Shown: positions 7,363 through 15,605 of the stretch, piece by piece
Numbering within the stretch: the stretch's first letter is position 1
Layout: each line of letters begins with the position of its first letter
Position numbers and translations under genes: made by a program
Assembly (NCBI GenBank): GCA_900321275.1
Contig: ONVI01000011.1
Span: 1-56,590, forward strand
Direction: 5' to 3'
DNA length: 56,590 bases
Source: an uncultured Eubacteriales bacterium
GTDB lineage: Bacteria; Bacillota; Clostridia; Oscillospirales; Oscillospiraceae
Notes under the pieces: generated by a model
What the model saw: the letters and a program-made list of their open reading frames with translations, nothing else
Told to the model about the DNA's origin: nothing
Databases searched by the model: none

Positions 7363-8976
7363 TTAACCCCATAGCGCCGTGAGCGTCGGGATGAGCTGCT
7401 TTTTCCTGGACATCATGCCGGGAATGAAGAGATCGTTGTCCTTCGGCTCCTGGTTGAAGGCCTGGCGCATAATGTCGTCGCTGCCCACATAGAGAAGATG
7501 CGAGCCCTCGGACAGCACGTCTGTGAGCATGAGGATGACGATATCGAATTCGCTGTTTTTGCGGATCTTCTCCATGACGTCCAGAAATTCTTTCTTGCGG
7601 GCGAGGTAGGCGTCCGCGCCCACGCAGGTGATCTGGCTGACGCCGAGATTCTTTTCCGCGATGTGGAACTGTTTGTAGTCGGTGCGGAAAAGCTCCTCCG
7701 CGCTCTTGTCGGTGACACCGGCGGAGGTAAAGAGCGCCTTGCCCAGATCCTCGACGGACACGCGGGCGATGCGCGCCAGACGCTCGGCCATGGCGATGTC
7801 CTTCTTGGTGCAGGTGGGAGATTTGAACATGACCGTGTCCGAAAGAATGGCGGCGCACATGAGCCCCGCCATGGCGGGGGACGGCATGACGCCGTGCTCC
7901 TGATACATGGAGGTCAGAATGGTGTTGGTGGAGCCGACCGGCTCGTTGCGCACGGCGACGGGCATTTTGGTCTGGATATCCGCGAGGCGGTGATGGTCGA
8001 TGATGGCCATGATCTCCACCTGCTCAAGGCCGGGGACAGACTGCGCCGCCTCGTTATGATCCACCAGCACGACGCGCTTGCTCCGCGGGCGCAGCATGTG
8101 ATAGCGCGAGAGCGTGCCGACCACATGCTCCTGCTCGTCCAGCACGGGGTAATAATGGAAGCGGCTTTTGATCAGCGTCTCGCGCACATCGTCCACATAG
8201 TCCGCAAGGTGGAAAGAGATCAGATTCTCCGTCTGGCAGAAACGGGAGACAGGGATGCCCTGGAAAATCAGGCGCGCGACCTGCCGCGCGTTGAGCGGTG
8301 TGGAAATAATGCAGGTGGCCGCGGTGCTGTCCGCAAGCTCCTGCGGCACCTCCGTCTGGCAGAGGATCAGGCAGCCTACCCCGGCCTCCAGTGCCTTGCC
8401 GATGATCTCCGGCTGATCACCGCAGATGAGGATGCTGTCCTTGTCGGTGAAGCTTGCGTCCTCAAAGGCCTTTGGCAGCGCGATCGTCACCTTGCCGGAG
8501 ATCGTCTCCGTAATATTGGAATACTCGTTGACAAGCCGCCCCTCCAGAACGCTGATAAGATTAAACAGCGGCAGGGCGTCCACATGGCAGTCAAAGACAT
8601 TGCTCAGCTCATAGGCGGCGATATCGCCGGTAGAGAGCATGCCGTAGAGCGTGCCGTCATCGTTGAGGATCGGAATGGCCGAAACGCCGGAATCCTGCAT
8701 GGTGCGCCAGGCCAGATCCAGCGGGACGGACTTGTTCAGCTCCGTAGGGTGGTCAAAGTCCAGATCGGAGACCTGCGCCCGCATATTCTGGATATACATG
8801 GGCGGCTCAAAGCCGAAGCGGTCGAGCATGCGCTGGGTCTCGTCGTTGATCGCGCCGATGCGCACGGCTTTATATTCACGGTCGCCCAGCGCGTTGCGCA
8901 GGTTGGCATAGGCCATGGAGGCGACGATGGAGTCGGTGTCCGGATTGCGGTGCCCGCAGACATATATATCGTTCAT
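7363..8976 (-). CDS. ppaC: Mn-dependent family II inorganic pyrophosphatase with CBS and DRTGG domains
   Basis: Hydrolyses pyrophosphate and keeps biosynthesis running forward. The N-terminus MNDIYVCGHRNPDTDS holds metal ligands His9, Asp13 and Asp15 of the DHH superfamily; DHNE and IDHHRLADI supply the later DHH motif, and a DHHA2 domain closes the protein. Between the two catalytic halves an insert of about 230 residues contains CBS repeats (GVSAIPILNDDGTLYGMLSTGD and a second near HYYPVLDEQEHVVGTLSRY) flanking a DRTGG-like domain; in known CBS-PPases this insert binds adenine nucleotides and controls activity. The start was moved to 8976, where AGGAGG precedes ATG; the longer frame to 9033 runs into the promoter. 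First gene of the ppaC-dapF-nucleotidyltransferase operon. Confidence 0.93.
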   Translation of the reverse strand: MNDIYVCGHRNPDTDSIVASMAYANLRNALGDREYKAVRIGAINDETQRMLDRFGFEPPMYIQNMRAQVSDLDFDHPTELNKSVPLDLAWRTMQDSGVSAIPILNDDGTLYGMLSTGDIAAYELSNVFDCHVDALPLFNLISVLEGRLVNEYSNITETISGKVTIALPKAFEDASFTDKDSILICGDQPEIIGKALEAGVGCLILCQTEVPQELADSTAATCIISTPLNARQVARLIFQGIPVSRFCQTENLISFHLADYVDDVRETLIKSRFHYYPVLDEQEHVVGTLSRYHMLRPRSKRVVLVDHNEAAQSVPGLEQVEIMAIIDHHRLADIQTKMPVAVRNEPVGSTNTILTSMYQEHGVMPSPAMAGLMCAAILSDTVMFKSPTCTKKDIAMAERLARIARVSVEDLGKALFTSAGVTDKSAEELFRTDYKQFHIAEKNLGVSQITCVGADAYLARKKEFLDVMEKIRKNSEFDIVILMLTDVLSEGSHLLYVGSDDIMRQAFNQEPKDNDLFIPGMMSRKKQLIPTLTALWG

Positions 8977-9004
8977 AAAGCTCCTCCTGAGAACATGTAC
9001 GTGT

Positions 9005-9033
9005 ATTATACATAACACGGCAGAATCTTGCAA
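9005..9033 (-). promoter_or_regulatory. Promoter of the ppaC-dapF operon
   Basis: Minus-strand TTGCAA (9028-9033), 17-bp spacer, TATAAT (9005-9010), about 30 bp before the ppaC start. Confidence 0.8.
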
Positions 9034-9063
9034 GGCTTGGCGTTTGGATTGGCGAAGCTGCCG

Positions 9064-9109
9064 ACGCGCGGCAGACCCGGTATTGTTCCGAATCTGCCGC
9101 GCGTTTTTT
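9064..9109 (+). terminator. Strong hairpin between exopolysaccharide operon and ppaC
   Basis: Perfect 12-bp stem ACGCGCGGCAGA (9064-9075) with its complement at 9093-9104. The T-run (9104-9109) is on the plus side, whereas the operon arriving from the right is on the minus strand, so it is a canonical terminator only in the plus sense. It may still block the minus-strand transcript or act as a processing site. Confidence 0.5.
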
Positions 9110-9126
9110 CGGGAATAGTATTACTC

Positions 9127-10836
9127 TTACAGCACCTTGTTAAGGCCGACGAATTGATAGCCGCTGCCGTTTTCTTCGTACTCCGTGAGAAGCATATCGA
9201 CCGCCTCGGCCGTGTACTGCGCATTGTCGGAGAAGTGCATGACCAGAACGGCGCCGGGCTTGATATTCTTCTTTACCTCTTCGGCAAGCGCTTCGGCGCT
9301 TTCTGCCTTGTAGTCTGTGGTCGTGTAGTTACCGGCGATTGCGTGCGTGTAGCCGCAGTCGAAAACCGTCTCAAGTCCGTTTCTGCCGACGGCAAGCGTC
9401 GGCTGACGGAAGAGTAGACTCAGGGAGGGCTTGCCGTCTGCGTCGGTAAGATCGCCGATAATATACTGCATAGTATCGTAGCAGATGACGATATCTTCCT
9501 CCAGCTCCTTGCGCTGCTGCTCATCCAGTTCGACGAAATAGGTGGGCTGGACTTCATTGGACAGCGCAATATGCTTGTGCGTATGCGCTCCGACGGTGTG
9601 GCCCGCCCGGGCGATGGCACGCAGAAGATTGGGGTTATACGGAACATACTGGGTTTTGACGAAGAAGGTTGCGGTCGCGTTATGCTTTTCAAGAACGCTG
9701 AGCAGCCTGTCGACGGTGCCGTCGGTCCCCCAGTCGTCAAACGTCAGAAAGACATAGTTTCCGTTGTTTTCGATGATGCCGGTCTGATCCAGCTGACGCG
9801 CCTGTTCATCGGTGAAGCCGGGCAGGAAGTAGCGGGAGACAATCCACGGGATGCCGATGTAGCCTTCGCGGATGACTTCAAAAATCTCCTCCGGCGTTTT
9901 TCCTTCGAGGTGGCCCGGATAAATCTTATTTCTCACCTCGCGGAGGATCTGGTCCTTGGGCAGCGGGTACTGATACAGATTTTCGATATCTTCGGCGACC
10001 GCGTTTGCAGGAACCACCGGGTAACTGCATTTCTCTGCAGCGATCCGTTCAACAAGATCGCCGAGCACGGTATCGCCGTACTGGAAGAGACCCATCTGAA
10101 AATGGACAATCTCCCCGCGCTGGAGCATACCGTCATTCTCATTGAATATTTCGGAAATGATCTCCCTTGCGTCGGTCATGCGGCTGACCTTTTCAGGCAC
10201 GGCTTCCTTCAGCTCCGTCAGCACATGGAAGCCTCCCGCGGCAGCGGCCTGCTGCAGCGCGGCGTTGCCGGAGCCGAAGGTGGGCCGAACGAAGAGCTCA
10301 TAATAAGCCCGATAATCGCTGCGGAGCTTCTCCGCTTCCGATTGCATGGCGCCCAAAAGCTGGTTTACACCGGCGTTCTCGCCAAGCGCCACGCCGATGC
10401 CGAGGCTGTGGCCCGCGCGGGTGATCTGCTCCACCTGATCGGCGCGTGTTTCCAGATCCTCCGGCGTGACAAAGAAGGTCGCGCGGCTGCCGCTTTTTTT
10501 CAGCGCGTCCAGAACGGACTGAAGCTCCTGCTCATTTCCAAGGCCGGAAAAGGTAAACACGGCCGCTCGCGCGGTGGTATAGAAGCGGGATATGGGCGTG
10601 CCGTCGTTCGGCAGGGCAAGCGCCGCAGGAGCCGCGGCCGGATCTGCATCGTAATAGACGGCAGGCTCATAGGGCGCGTAGGTGGCCTCGGGCGCAGGAG
10701 GCTGATTCCCGCGCCGCAGTCCCTGCTCGGTAAAGAGCGGATTTTTGCGGAACCAGAGACCAAGGCCCGTAAAGATACAGATCAGGACGATGAAGGTCAC
10801 CGTCAGTCTCAGCTGTTTTCTCTTTTCAACCCCCAT
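9127..10836 (-). CDS. Membrane-anchored protein with two NodB-like polysaccharide deacetylase domains
   Basis: A 569-residue protein with one N-terminal membrane helix (about residues 9-27) that would hold it outside the cell. A first deacetylase-like domain (about 80-290) keeps the fold pattern (AAVFTFSGLG, ATFFVTPEDL) but has lost the catalytic TFDD and HxxxH residues. A second domain (about 360-565) is canonical: FLTFDDWG (Asp367-Asp368), ATFFVKTQYV, HTVGAHTHKH (about 412-422) and a C-terminal VLVMHFSD. It should remove N-acetyl groups from a polymer; the dead first domain may bind the chain. Start chosen at ATG 10836 with AAAGGTG upstream; a GTG four codons earlier lacks spacing. Last gene of the exopolysaccharide operon, 30 bp after the GH18-like gene. 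Confidence 0.83.
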   Translation of the reverse strand: MGVEKRKQLRLTVTFIVLICIFTGLGLWFRKNPLFTEQGLRRGNQPPAPEATYAPYEPAVYYDADPAAAPAALALPNDGTPISRFYTTARAAVFTFSGLGNEQELQSVLDALKKSGSRATFFVTPEDLETRADQVEQITRAGHSLGIGVALGENAGVNQLLGAMQSEAEKLRSDYRAYYELFVRPTFGSGNAALQQAAAAGGFHVLTELKEAVPEKVSRMTDAREIISEIFNENDGMLQRGEIVHFQMGLFQYGDTVLGDLVERIAAEKCSYPVVPANAVAEDIENLYQYPLPKDQILREVRNKIYPGHLEGKTPEEIFEVIREGYIGIPWIVSRYFLPGFTDEQARQLDQTGIIENNGNYVFLTFDDWGTDGTVDRLLSVLEKHNATATFFVKTQYVPYNPNLLRAIARAGHTVGAHTHKHIALSNEVQPTYFVELDEQQRKELEEDIVICYDTMQYIIGDLTDADGKPSLSLLFRQPTLAVGRNGLETVFDCGYTHAIAGNYTTTDYKAESAEALAEEVKKNIKPGAVLVMHFSDNAQYTAEAVDMLLTEYEENGSGYQFVGLNKVL

Positions 10837-10866
10837 GATAATGTTCACCTTTCTTGAGAGACGGCT

Positions 10867-11865
10867 TCAGCGCGCCCCCGAAAATGCCGCAAGGCTTTCG
10901 ATTCCGTTGCCGCCGAGACGGAACAGGTCAAAATGCGTATAGCCCATCGACCGAAGCGTGTCACGCCAGATTTCCAGCGTCTCGCCGTCCGCGTACCAGA
11001 CGGTATATTTTTTATCGCCGAAGACGACGGCCTTGAGAGCGCCGCTGTCGCTGTCGCGCTCCGGCTTCATGTCCTGCCGATCCAGCCACTCCTGCGCTTC
11101 CAGCTCGGTGAAAGCTCTTTCCACCGTTTTGCCCTCCCAGAGAAAGCCGCCGGTTGCGAAAGCCATATGCACCTCGCCCGGAACGGATTTCCAGCTCTCG
11201 CCGAGTTCCCTGAGGAAGGCAATATCCGCCTTTGGCCCCGGCCCGCTGTGGTAGCCGTACAGGTTATAGCACATGCAGCTGTATATCGGTCCCGCCGGGA
11301 ATTCCGCGTACTCCGGCGCGCCGCATTCCATCACCACGCGCAGGCTGATGCCGTTGTGGCTGAGGATCGGATAGAGCTGCTTGATAAACGCCGTGAAGGC
11401 CGCCCAGAGCTCCTTGTCTTTTTTGATGTTTTCGTAGTCGATTTCCAAGCCCTTAACGCCCTGCGAACGGATCAGCTGCATGATTTTCACAATGTGCGCG
11501 CTGCGCGCCGCGGGCGTCGAAAGCTGCTGCACGAGGAAGTCCTTTGACTTCTGCTTGAAGCTGCCGTCCTCCTGCTGCACGTCGTTGACCAGGGAGAGAT
11601 AGACGGGCACATCGAGCGCTTTCATCTCCTCCAGAAGCTGCTTCGATTCCGGCGGAAGGATCCAGTTTCCGTCCAGATCAAAGTAGGCTTCGAAGCAGAT
11701 CAGCGACTCAAAGGAATCGGGCAGTTCCCTGACTTCCCGCAGTGCCGAATCCACGTCCCAGTACGCCAGCCAGGCAGAGCTGCCGAATTCCTCATCCGCA
11801 AAGGCGGCAGGCGCGATCTGCAAAAGACCGAGGGCTGCCAGAAGCATGGTCAAGACTTTTTTCAC
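10867..11865 (-). CDS. Secreted GH18-like (YaaH/SleL-type) TIM-barrel glycosidase
   Basis: A 332-residue protein with a signal peptide ending AFA (residue 23). The barrel signature VKGLEIDYENI (about 138-147) matches the GH18 catalytic strand, with Asp143 and Glu145 in the positions of the catalytic pair, though the first Asp of DxxDxDxE is replaced. The C-terminal part KYTVWYADGETLEIWRDTL...LFRLGGN is like YaaH-type GH18 proteins that act on GlcNAc-containing polymers. It probably trims or remodels the polymer made by the neighbouring synthase. GTG start with CGGAGG upstream. It lies 19 bp after the deacetylase gene at 11885-13807. Confidence 0.7.
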   Translation of the reverse strand: MKKVLTMLLAALGLLQIAPAAFADEEFGSSAWLAYWDVDSALREVRELPDSFESLICFEAYFDLDGNWILPPESKQLLEEMKALDVPVYLSLVNDVQQEDGSFKQKSKDFLVQQLSTPAARSAHIVKIMQLIRSQGVKGLEIDYENIKKDKELWAAFTAFIKQLYPILSHNGISLRVVMECGAPEYAEFPAGPIYSCMCYNLYGYHSGPGPKADIAFLRELGESWKSVPGEVHMAFATGGFLWEGKTVERAFTELEAQEWLDRQDMKPERDSDSGALKAVVFGDKKYTVWYADGETLEIWRDTLRSMGYTHFDLFRLGGNGIESLAAFSGAR

Positions 11866-11884
11866 AGTGCTTCCTCCGAGATCT

Positions 11885-13807
11885 TCACGCCACCGTGGAC
11901 GACCAGTGGAACAGATTGCTCACCTTGTCGAAGAAGCGCCCGACGGGGCCTTCTTCCTCCACAACAACCGGCATAGGAGGGGCGTAGGCATAAATCGTGC
12001 TGCCGTCCAAACCGGTGATGGTCAGGTCGGAGAAGATGCCGTCATAGACGTCGTCGCTGAGGTTTGTCTGGCTGAAGCGCTCGGTGCCGCGGGTCACAGC
12101 GGATTCAAGACAGAATTCGCCTCCGGAGCCGGCGGAGACAGCCAGCTTGTCTGCCACGAGCTTACCGTCCAGCCAGACGGAAATCTGGCCGCCCTCAAGC
12201 CGGACGCGGAGGGTACGGTCGCCCTCTTCGTCAATGTCGAGTTCGGGGATAAAGGGCTCCGCGCCGTCGGCGATGGTAGGCGCGCGCATGGCGGTCAGTC
12301 TCTCCAGCTCCTGGCGGGCTTCGCTGATGCGCTCTTCATCCTGATCGTTTACGATGATGGTCGAGGCCAGCGCGATTTTTCCGTTGAGCTCTTCCTCCGG
12401 CTCGGAGACAAAGGGGCCGCCGTCAAAGCGGAGCAGATCCAGACGGAAGAGCTCCTCTTTCCCCTCGCCGTCCTCGACGATCAGATTGTTGTCATAAAGA
12501 CAGACGGTAACGCCGCCCAGTCCGGTCTCGTCCGTGCGGAACTTCAGCGCCTGCTGTCCGACAACGTTGCCCTGCAGGCGGACGGAGAGCTCGAGATCCT
12601 GCGGGAGATTTCGCGCAAGGCAGATCTCACCCTCGCCGTAGGGAAGTGTGGTCAGAATGATTTTTCGGTTCTTGTACTCCGCCACGCCGATTTTGCGCAC
12701 CCAGTCGATCGCCTTTGTCTCATCACCGAGACGAAAAACGACATTGTGGCCGGTATCGTCCCAGATACGCATCATCAGATGGTTCGGGGAGAAATACTGG
12801 CGGGACTGGAGGCGGCTGAGATCGTAGATGGAGGAATCGCGGGTGTTCAGGCAGGTCCCCTGCCGGTTGAAGTTCATGGCGAAGACCTTTTCCATCATCT
12901 CAGCATTCTTCCTGCTGACCAGAGGATCGTTGCCGAAAGCGCCGGTGTTGGAGTGCATCAGGATATAGAGGCCTGGTACATAGCCCAGATCTTCCTTGTA
13001 AAGCTCCTCCATTTTTTTGTAGTCCCATTCGATGCGCTCTTCCATCTCTTCGACGCTCTCCGTGCGCAGACGGTCCTCATCGCGCAGGAAATCCATCAGA
13101 TAGTGGTTGTAGTCGCGCCGGAGGAATGTATGGACATCCAGAAATTCCGGCAGGTTCAGATGGCCGAAGTAGTTTTCAAAACGGTCGAAAACATTGATAT
13201 AACTCAGGCGGTAGCCGTTGGAGCCCGCCTCCCAGAAGGTGGTGCGCTTGAGCTCGTTCATCTCGCTTGCGGTGATATAGTGCCCTGATTCATCGGAGAT
13301 GTTCTCTGCGAAGGTACAGGCCGTCGCGATGTAGTTATTCTTTCGCATCGCGGGGTAAGCCAGATGTGTTGTGTTCATAATGCCGTCCTCAAAAATGAGG
13401 ATCAGGGCTTTTTCCGGCAGCGAGGCGCCTTTTGTGTAGTAATCAATAACGTCCTGCTGTGTGATCGTCTGATAGCCGGAATCCTTGATGGTCTGCATCT
13501 GCTCGTCATAGGAGGCTTTGGTCACGATCTTGCCGTCAGGGCGCACGATATCCGTCAGACCGTTGTAGGAGATGGCGATGAAGTGCGGCCCTGTGGCCTT
13601 GCCCGCGGAGCTCAGCCCGCCGACGATCTCATCGCTCGGGATCATGGTGCATTCCATCTCGGCGTCTGCGCGGAGCACATGCTGCTTGGACCGGTAGCTG
13701 ACAAGCGACCAGACAGCCCAGACGATGACGGCCGCAATGATCATGACTTCAAGAATCGTGCGCACAATCTTGAAGATGTTTTTTCTGTGGAGTTTCCGTT
13801 CATCCAT
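11885..13807 (-). CDS. Membrane-anchored deacetylase-like protein with a C-terminal lectin-like region
   Basis: A 640-residue protein: a basic cytoplasmic start, one membrane helix (about 20-40), then a NodB-related region (about 70-390; HFIAISYNGLTDIV, ALILIFEDGIMNT, YILMHSNTGAFGN) and a beta-rich tail (about 400-610) that resembles a concanavalin-like sugar-binding domain (VRLEGGQISVWLDGKLVAD). The usual TFDD has become IFEDG, so hydrolysis is uncertain. The ATG at 13807 overlaps the end of the glycosyltransferase gene by 8 bp with AAGGAGG upstream, a strong sign of coupled translation with the synthase. A role in binding or modifying the polymer as it leaves the synthase is inferred. Confidence 0.65.
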   Translation of the reverse strand: MDERKLHRKNIFKIVRTILEVMIIAAVIVWAVWSLVSYRSKQHVLRADAEMECTMIPSDEIVGGLSSAGKATGPHFIAISYNGLTDIVRPDGKIVTKASYDEQMQTIKDSGYQTITQQDVIDYYTKGASLPEKALILIFEDGIMNTTHLAYPAMRKNNYIATACTFAENISDESGHYITASEMNELKRTTFWEAGSNGYRLSYINVFDRFENYFGHLNLPEFLDVHTFLRRDYNHYLMDFLRDEDRLRTESVEEMEERIEWDYKKMEELYKEDLGYVPGLYILMHSNTGAFGNDPLVSRKNAEMMEKVFAMNFNRQGTCLNTRDSSIYDLSRLQSRQYFSPNHLMMRIWDDTGHNVVFRLGDETKAIDWVRKIGVAEYKNRKIILTTLPYGEGEICLARNLPQDLELSVRLQGNVVGQQALKFRTDETGLGGVTVCLYDNNLIVEDGEGKEELFRLDLLRFDGGPFVSEPEEELNGKIALASTIIVNDQDEERISEARQELERLTAMRAPTIADGAEPFIPELDIDEEGDRTLRVRLEGGQISVWLDGKLVADKLAVSAGSGGEFCLESAVTRGTERFSQTNLSDDVYDGIFSDLTITGLDGSTIYAYAPPMPVVVEEEGPVGRFFDKVSNLFHWSSTVA

Positions 13808-15605
13808 GTTCGGCCGCCTCCTTCTGTCCGGCATTTGCCGCCATATCCGAACGCTTCTTGCCCTTGCCGCGCGTACCCCAGTCGTTCACCCAGAAGGTCA
13901 GCCACGCCCAGATCATCTGCCAGAGGAGAATGACCTCATAGTACAGGCAGAAGAAGAAGCCGTAGATCCACAGGCTGCTCTTCTTCAGAATCAGCTGGGC
14001 AAAGCACATCATCAGGGACATCATCAGCAGGCCGATCAGGAAGGCCGCAGGGAAGACATGCTTCACGAACGGGACATAAACCAGGTTGTAAAGGACGATG
14101 ATCGGCGCGATCAGCGGAACCAGCACACCGAGATAGAAGGACAGCGCCATAAAGGGCTGCTTTTTCCACATGAAGGTGCAGGCGCGCAGCGACTCGCGCA
14201 GCCAGGAGCGTTTCCAGCGCATCTGCTGGCGCAGGAACTGGCGGTTCTGATTCGGCACGATGGTTGAGCAGATCGCGTGATCCTGATAGCCGGTGCGGTA
14301 GTGCTCGACCACATAGTTTGTGAGGCTTCGGTCGTCGCCGAAGGTGGCCTTCTGCCCCATGAAGCGCTGGTTGATCCACTTGTCGAAAACCTCCTGTACC
14401 ACCTCAAGGCGGTAGCAGGACAGCGGGCCGCTCAGGCACATGACGGAATCAAAATAGGCTTCGGCGGCTTTCATGATACGGAAGGAGATGTAATAGCGCA
14501 CCGCCTGCATTTTGGTCAGCCAGTTGGTGTAGACGTTCGCAACGTCCGTCCTGCCGGCCACGCCGCCCATCTGCGGATCCTTCATCGGCTGGACGAGGGT
14601 GCGGATCGCGTTCGGATACAGGAAGCTGTCGGAGTCCACGAACACGATCAGCTCGGTCCGGGCGTTGCGGATGCCGATACCCATGGCCTCGCGCTTGCCC
14701 TGGTTGTAATTCTGGAAAAAGACGCGGACACGGTTCTCAATATTATACTGCGGACCTTCAGCGCACATGTCTCTGACGGTCTGCTTGATGACCTCGACGG
14801 ATTTGTCCGAGGAGCCGTCGTCCACGATGATCAGATCCAGCTTGTCGACCGGGTAGTCCTGGTCGGCGCATCGCAGGATCGTCTCCCGTATCCACTTCTC
14901 TTCATTGAAGCAGGGAATGACGATCGTCACGCTCGGCGTATATTCCGGGTCGACGGGCGTCGGTTTGTAGAAGGAGCCGAAGAGATAGCGCGACAGAAGG
15001 AAAATCGCCGTCATGATGCTGTAGCCGTACAGCCAGGGATTCGTGGCAAAATAGCGGATACTCTCCACGCGCATCGCCATAATGACCGAAGTGCACAGCG
15101 CGAGGAACAGGGTGGAAAGCAAAAACAGAATACGATCCGTTCTTTTGCGTGCTTCATAGAGCGGCTGATTAAACTGGATGGCGACGCAGTGTTTGGCCTC
15201 CAGAACGCGCACGATTTTGGCCTTCAGGCGCCGATAACGCATCTCGGTTCCTTCCTGAAGGTCTCCTTCATGGAGGCGGAAGTCCAGGGTGACGTTTTTC
15301 CCCTCAAGGTCGGTAATATCCACAGGCGCCGGCATTTTCAGGAGCATGCCGGTCTGGGAGAGGTTTTCCGTTTTCCCGCGGACAACCCTTCGCCCGATCG
15401 AGACGGCGACGTCTACCTCGACCTCATAGCGCTGCCCGGCAAATTCCGCGTACTCAGGGCGCGGCTCTCCCTCGTGATTGTTGCGGCGGCTGGTGTTGCT
15501 GCGCTTGCCGCTCGGGTCGGGCACGTTAGGGAAGAGTCGGCGATCCTTGGTCTCGTGAAGCAGAAGATCCGCCTCTGTTCTCTTCTTTTTTTCTTTCTTT
15601 TTCAT
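13800..15605 (-). CDS. Processive family-2 glycosyltransferase with N-terminal PilZ domain (exopolysaccharide synthase)
   Basis: A 601-residue membrane enzyme, the core of the operon. Residues about 51-150 form a PilZ-like domain with NLSQTG (81-86) in the place of the [DN]xSxxG cyclic-di-GMP motif; of the RxxxR motif only Arg59 is clear, with Phe at the first position. Two membrane helices (about 159-178 and 190-211) precede a GT-A catalytic domain: VIPCFNEEKW, VDDGSS (261-266), DxD in VDSDS (323-327), GDDR (423-426) and QQMRW (460-464), the QxxRW of cellulose, hyaluronan and poly-GlcNAc synthases. Three or four further helices follow. Known relatives polymerise and extrude a beta-linked sugar chain in one step. 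Start ATG overlaps the previous stop by 4 bases. PilZ at the N-terminus differs from BcsA, where it is C-terminal. Confidence 0.88.
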   Translation of the reverse strand: MKKKEKKKRTEADLLLHETKDRRLFPNVPDPSGKRSNTSRRNNHEGEPRPEYAEFAGQRYEVEVDVAVSIGRRVVRGKTENLSQTGMLLKMPAPVDITDLEGKNVTLDFRLHEGDLQEGTEMRYRRLKAKIVRVLEAKHCVAIQFNQPLYEARKRTDRILFLLSTLFLALCTSVIMAMRVESIRYFATNPWLYGYSIMTAIFLLSRYLFGSFYKPTPVDPEYTPSVTIVIPCFNEEKWIRETILRCADQDYPVDKLDLIIVDDGSSDKSVEVIKQTVRDMCAEGPQYNIENRVRVFFQNYNQGKREAMGIGIRNARTELIVFVDSDSFLYPNAIRTLVQPMKDPQMGGVAGRTDVANVYTNWLTKMQAVRYYISFRIMKAAEAYFDSVMCLSGPLSCYRLEVVQEVFDKWINQRFMGQKATFGDDRSLTNYVVEHYRTGYQDHAICSTIVPNQNRQFLRQQMRWKRSWLRESLRACTFMWKKQPFMALSFYLGVLVPLIAPIIVLYNLVYVPFVKHVFPAAFLIGLLMMSLMMCFAQLILKKSSLWIYGFFFCLYYEVILLWQMIWAWLTFWVNDWGTRGKGKKRSDMAANAGQKEAAEHG

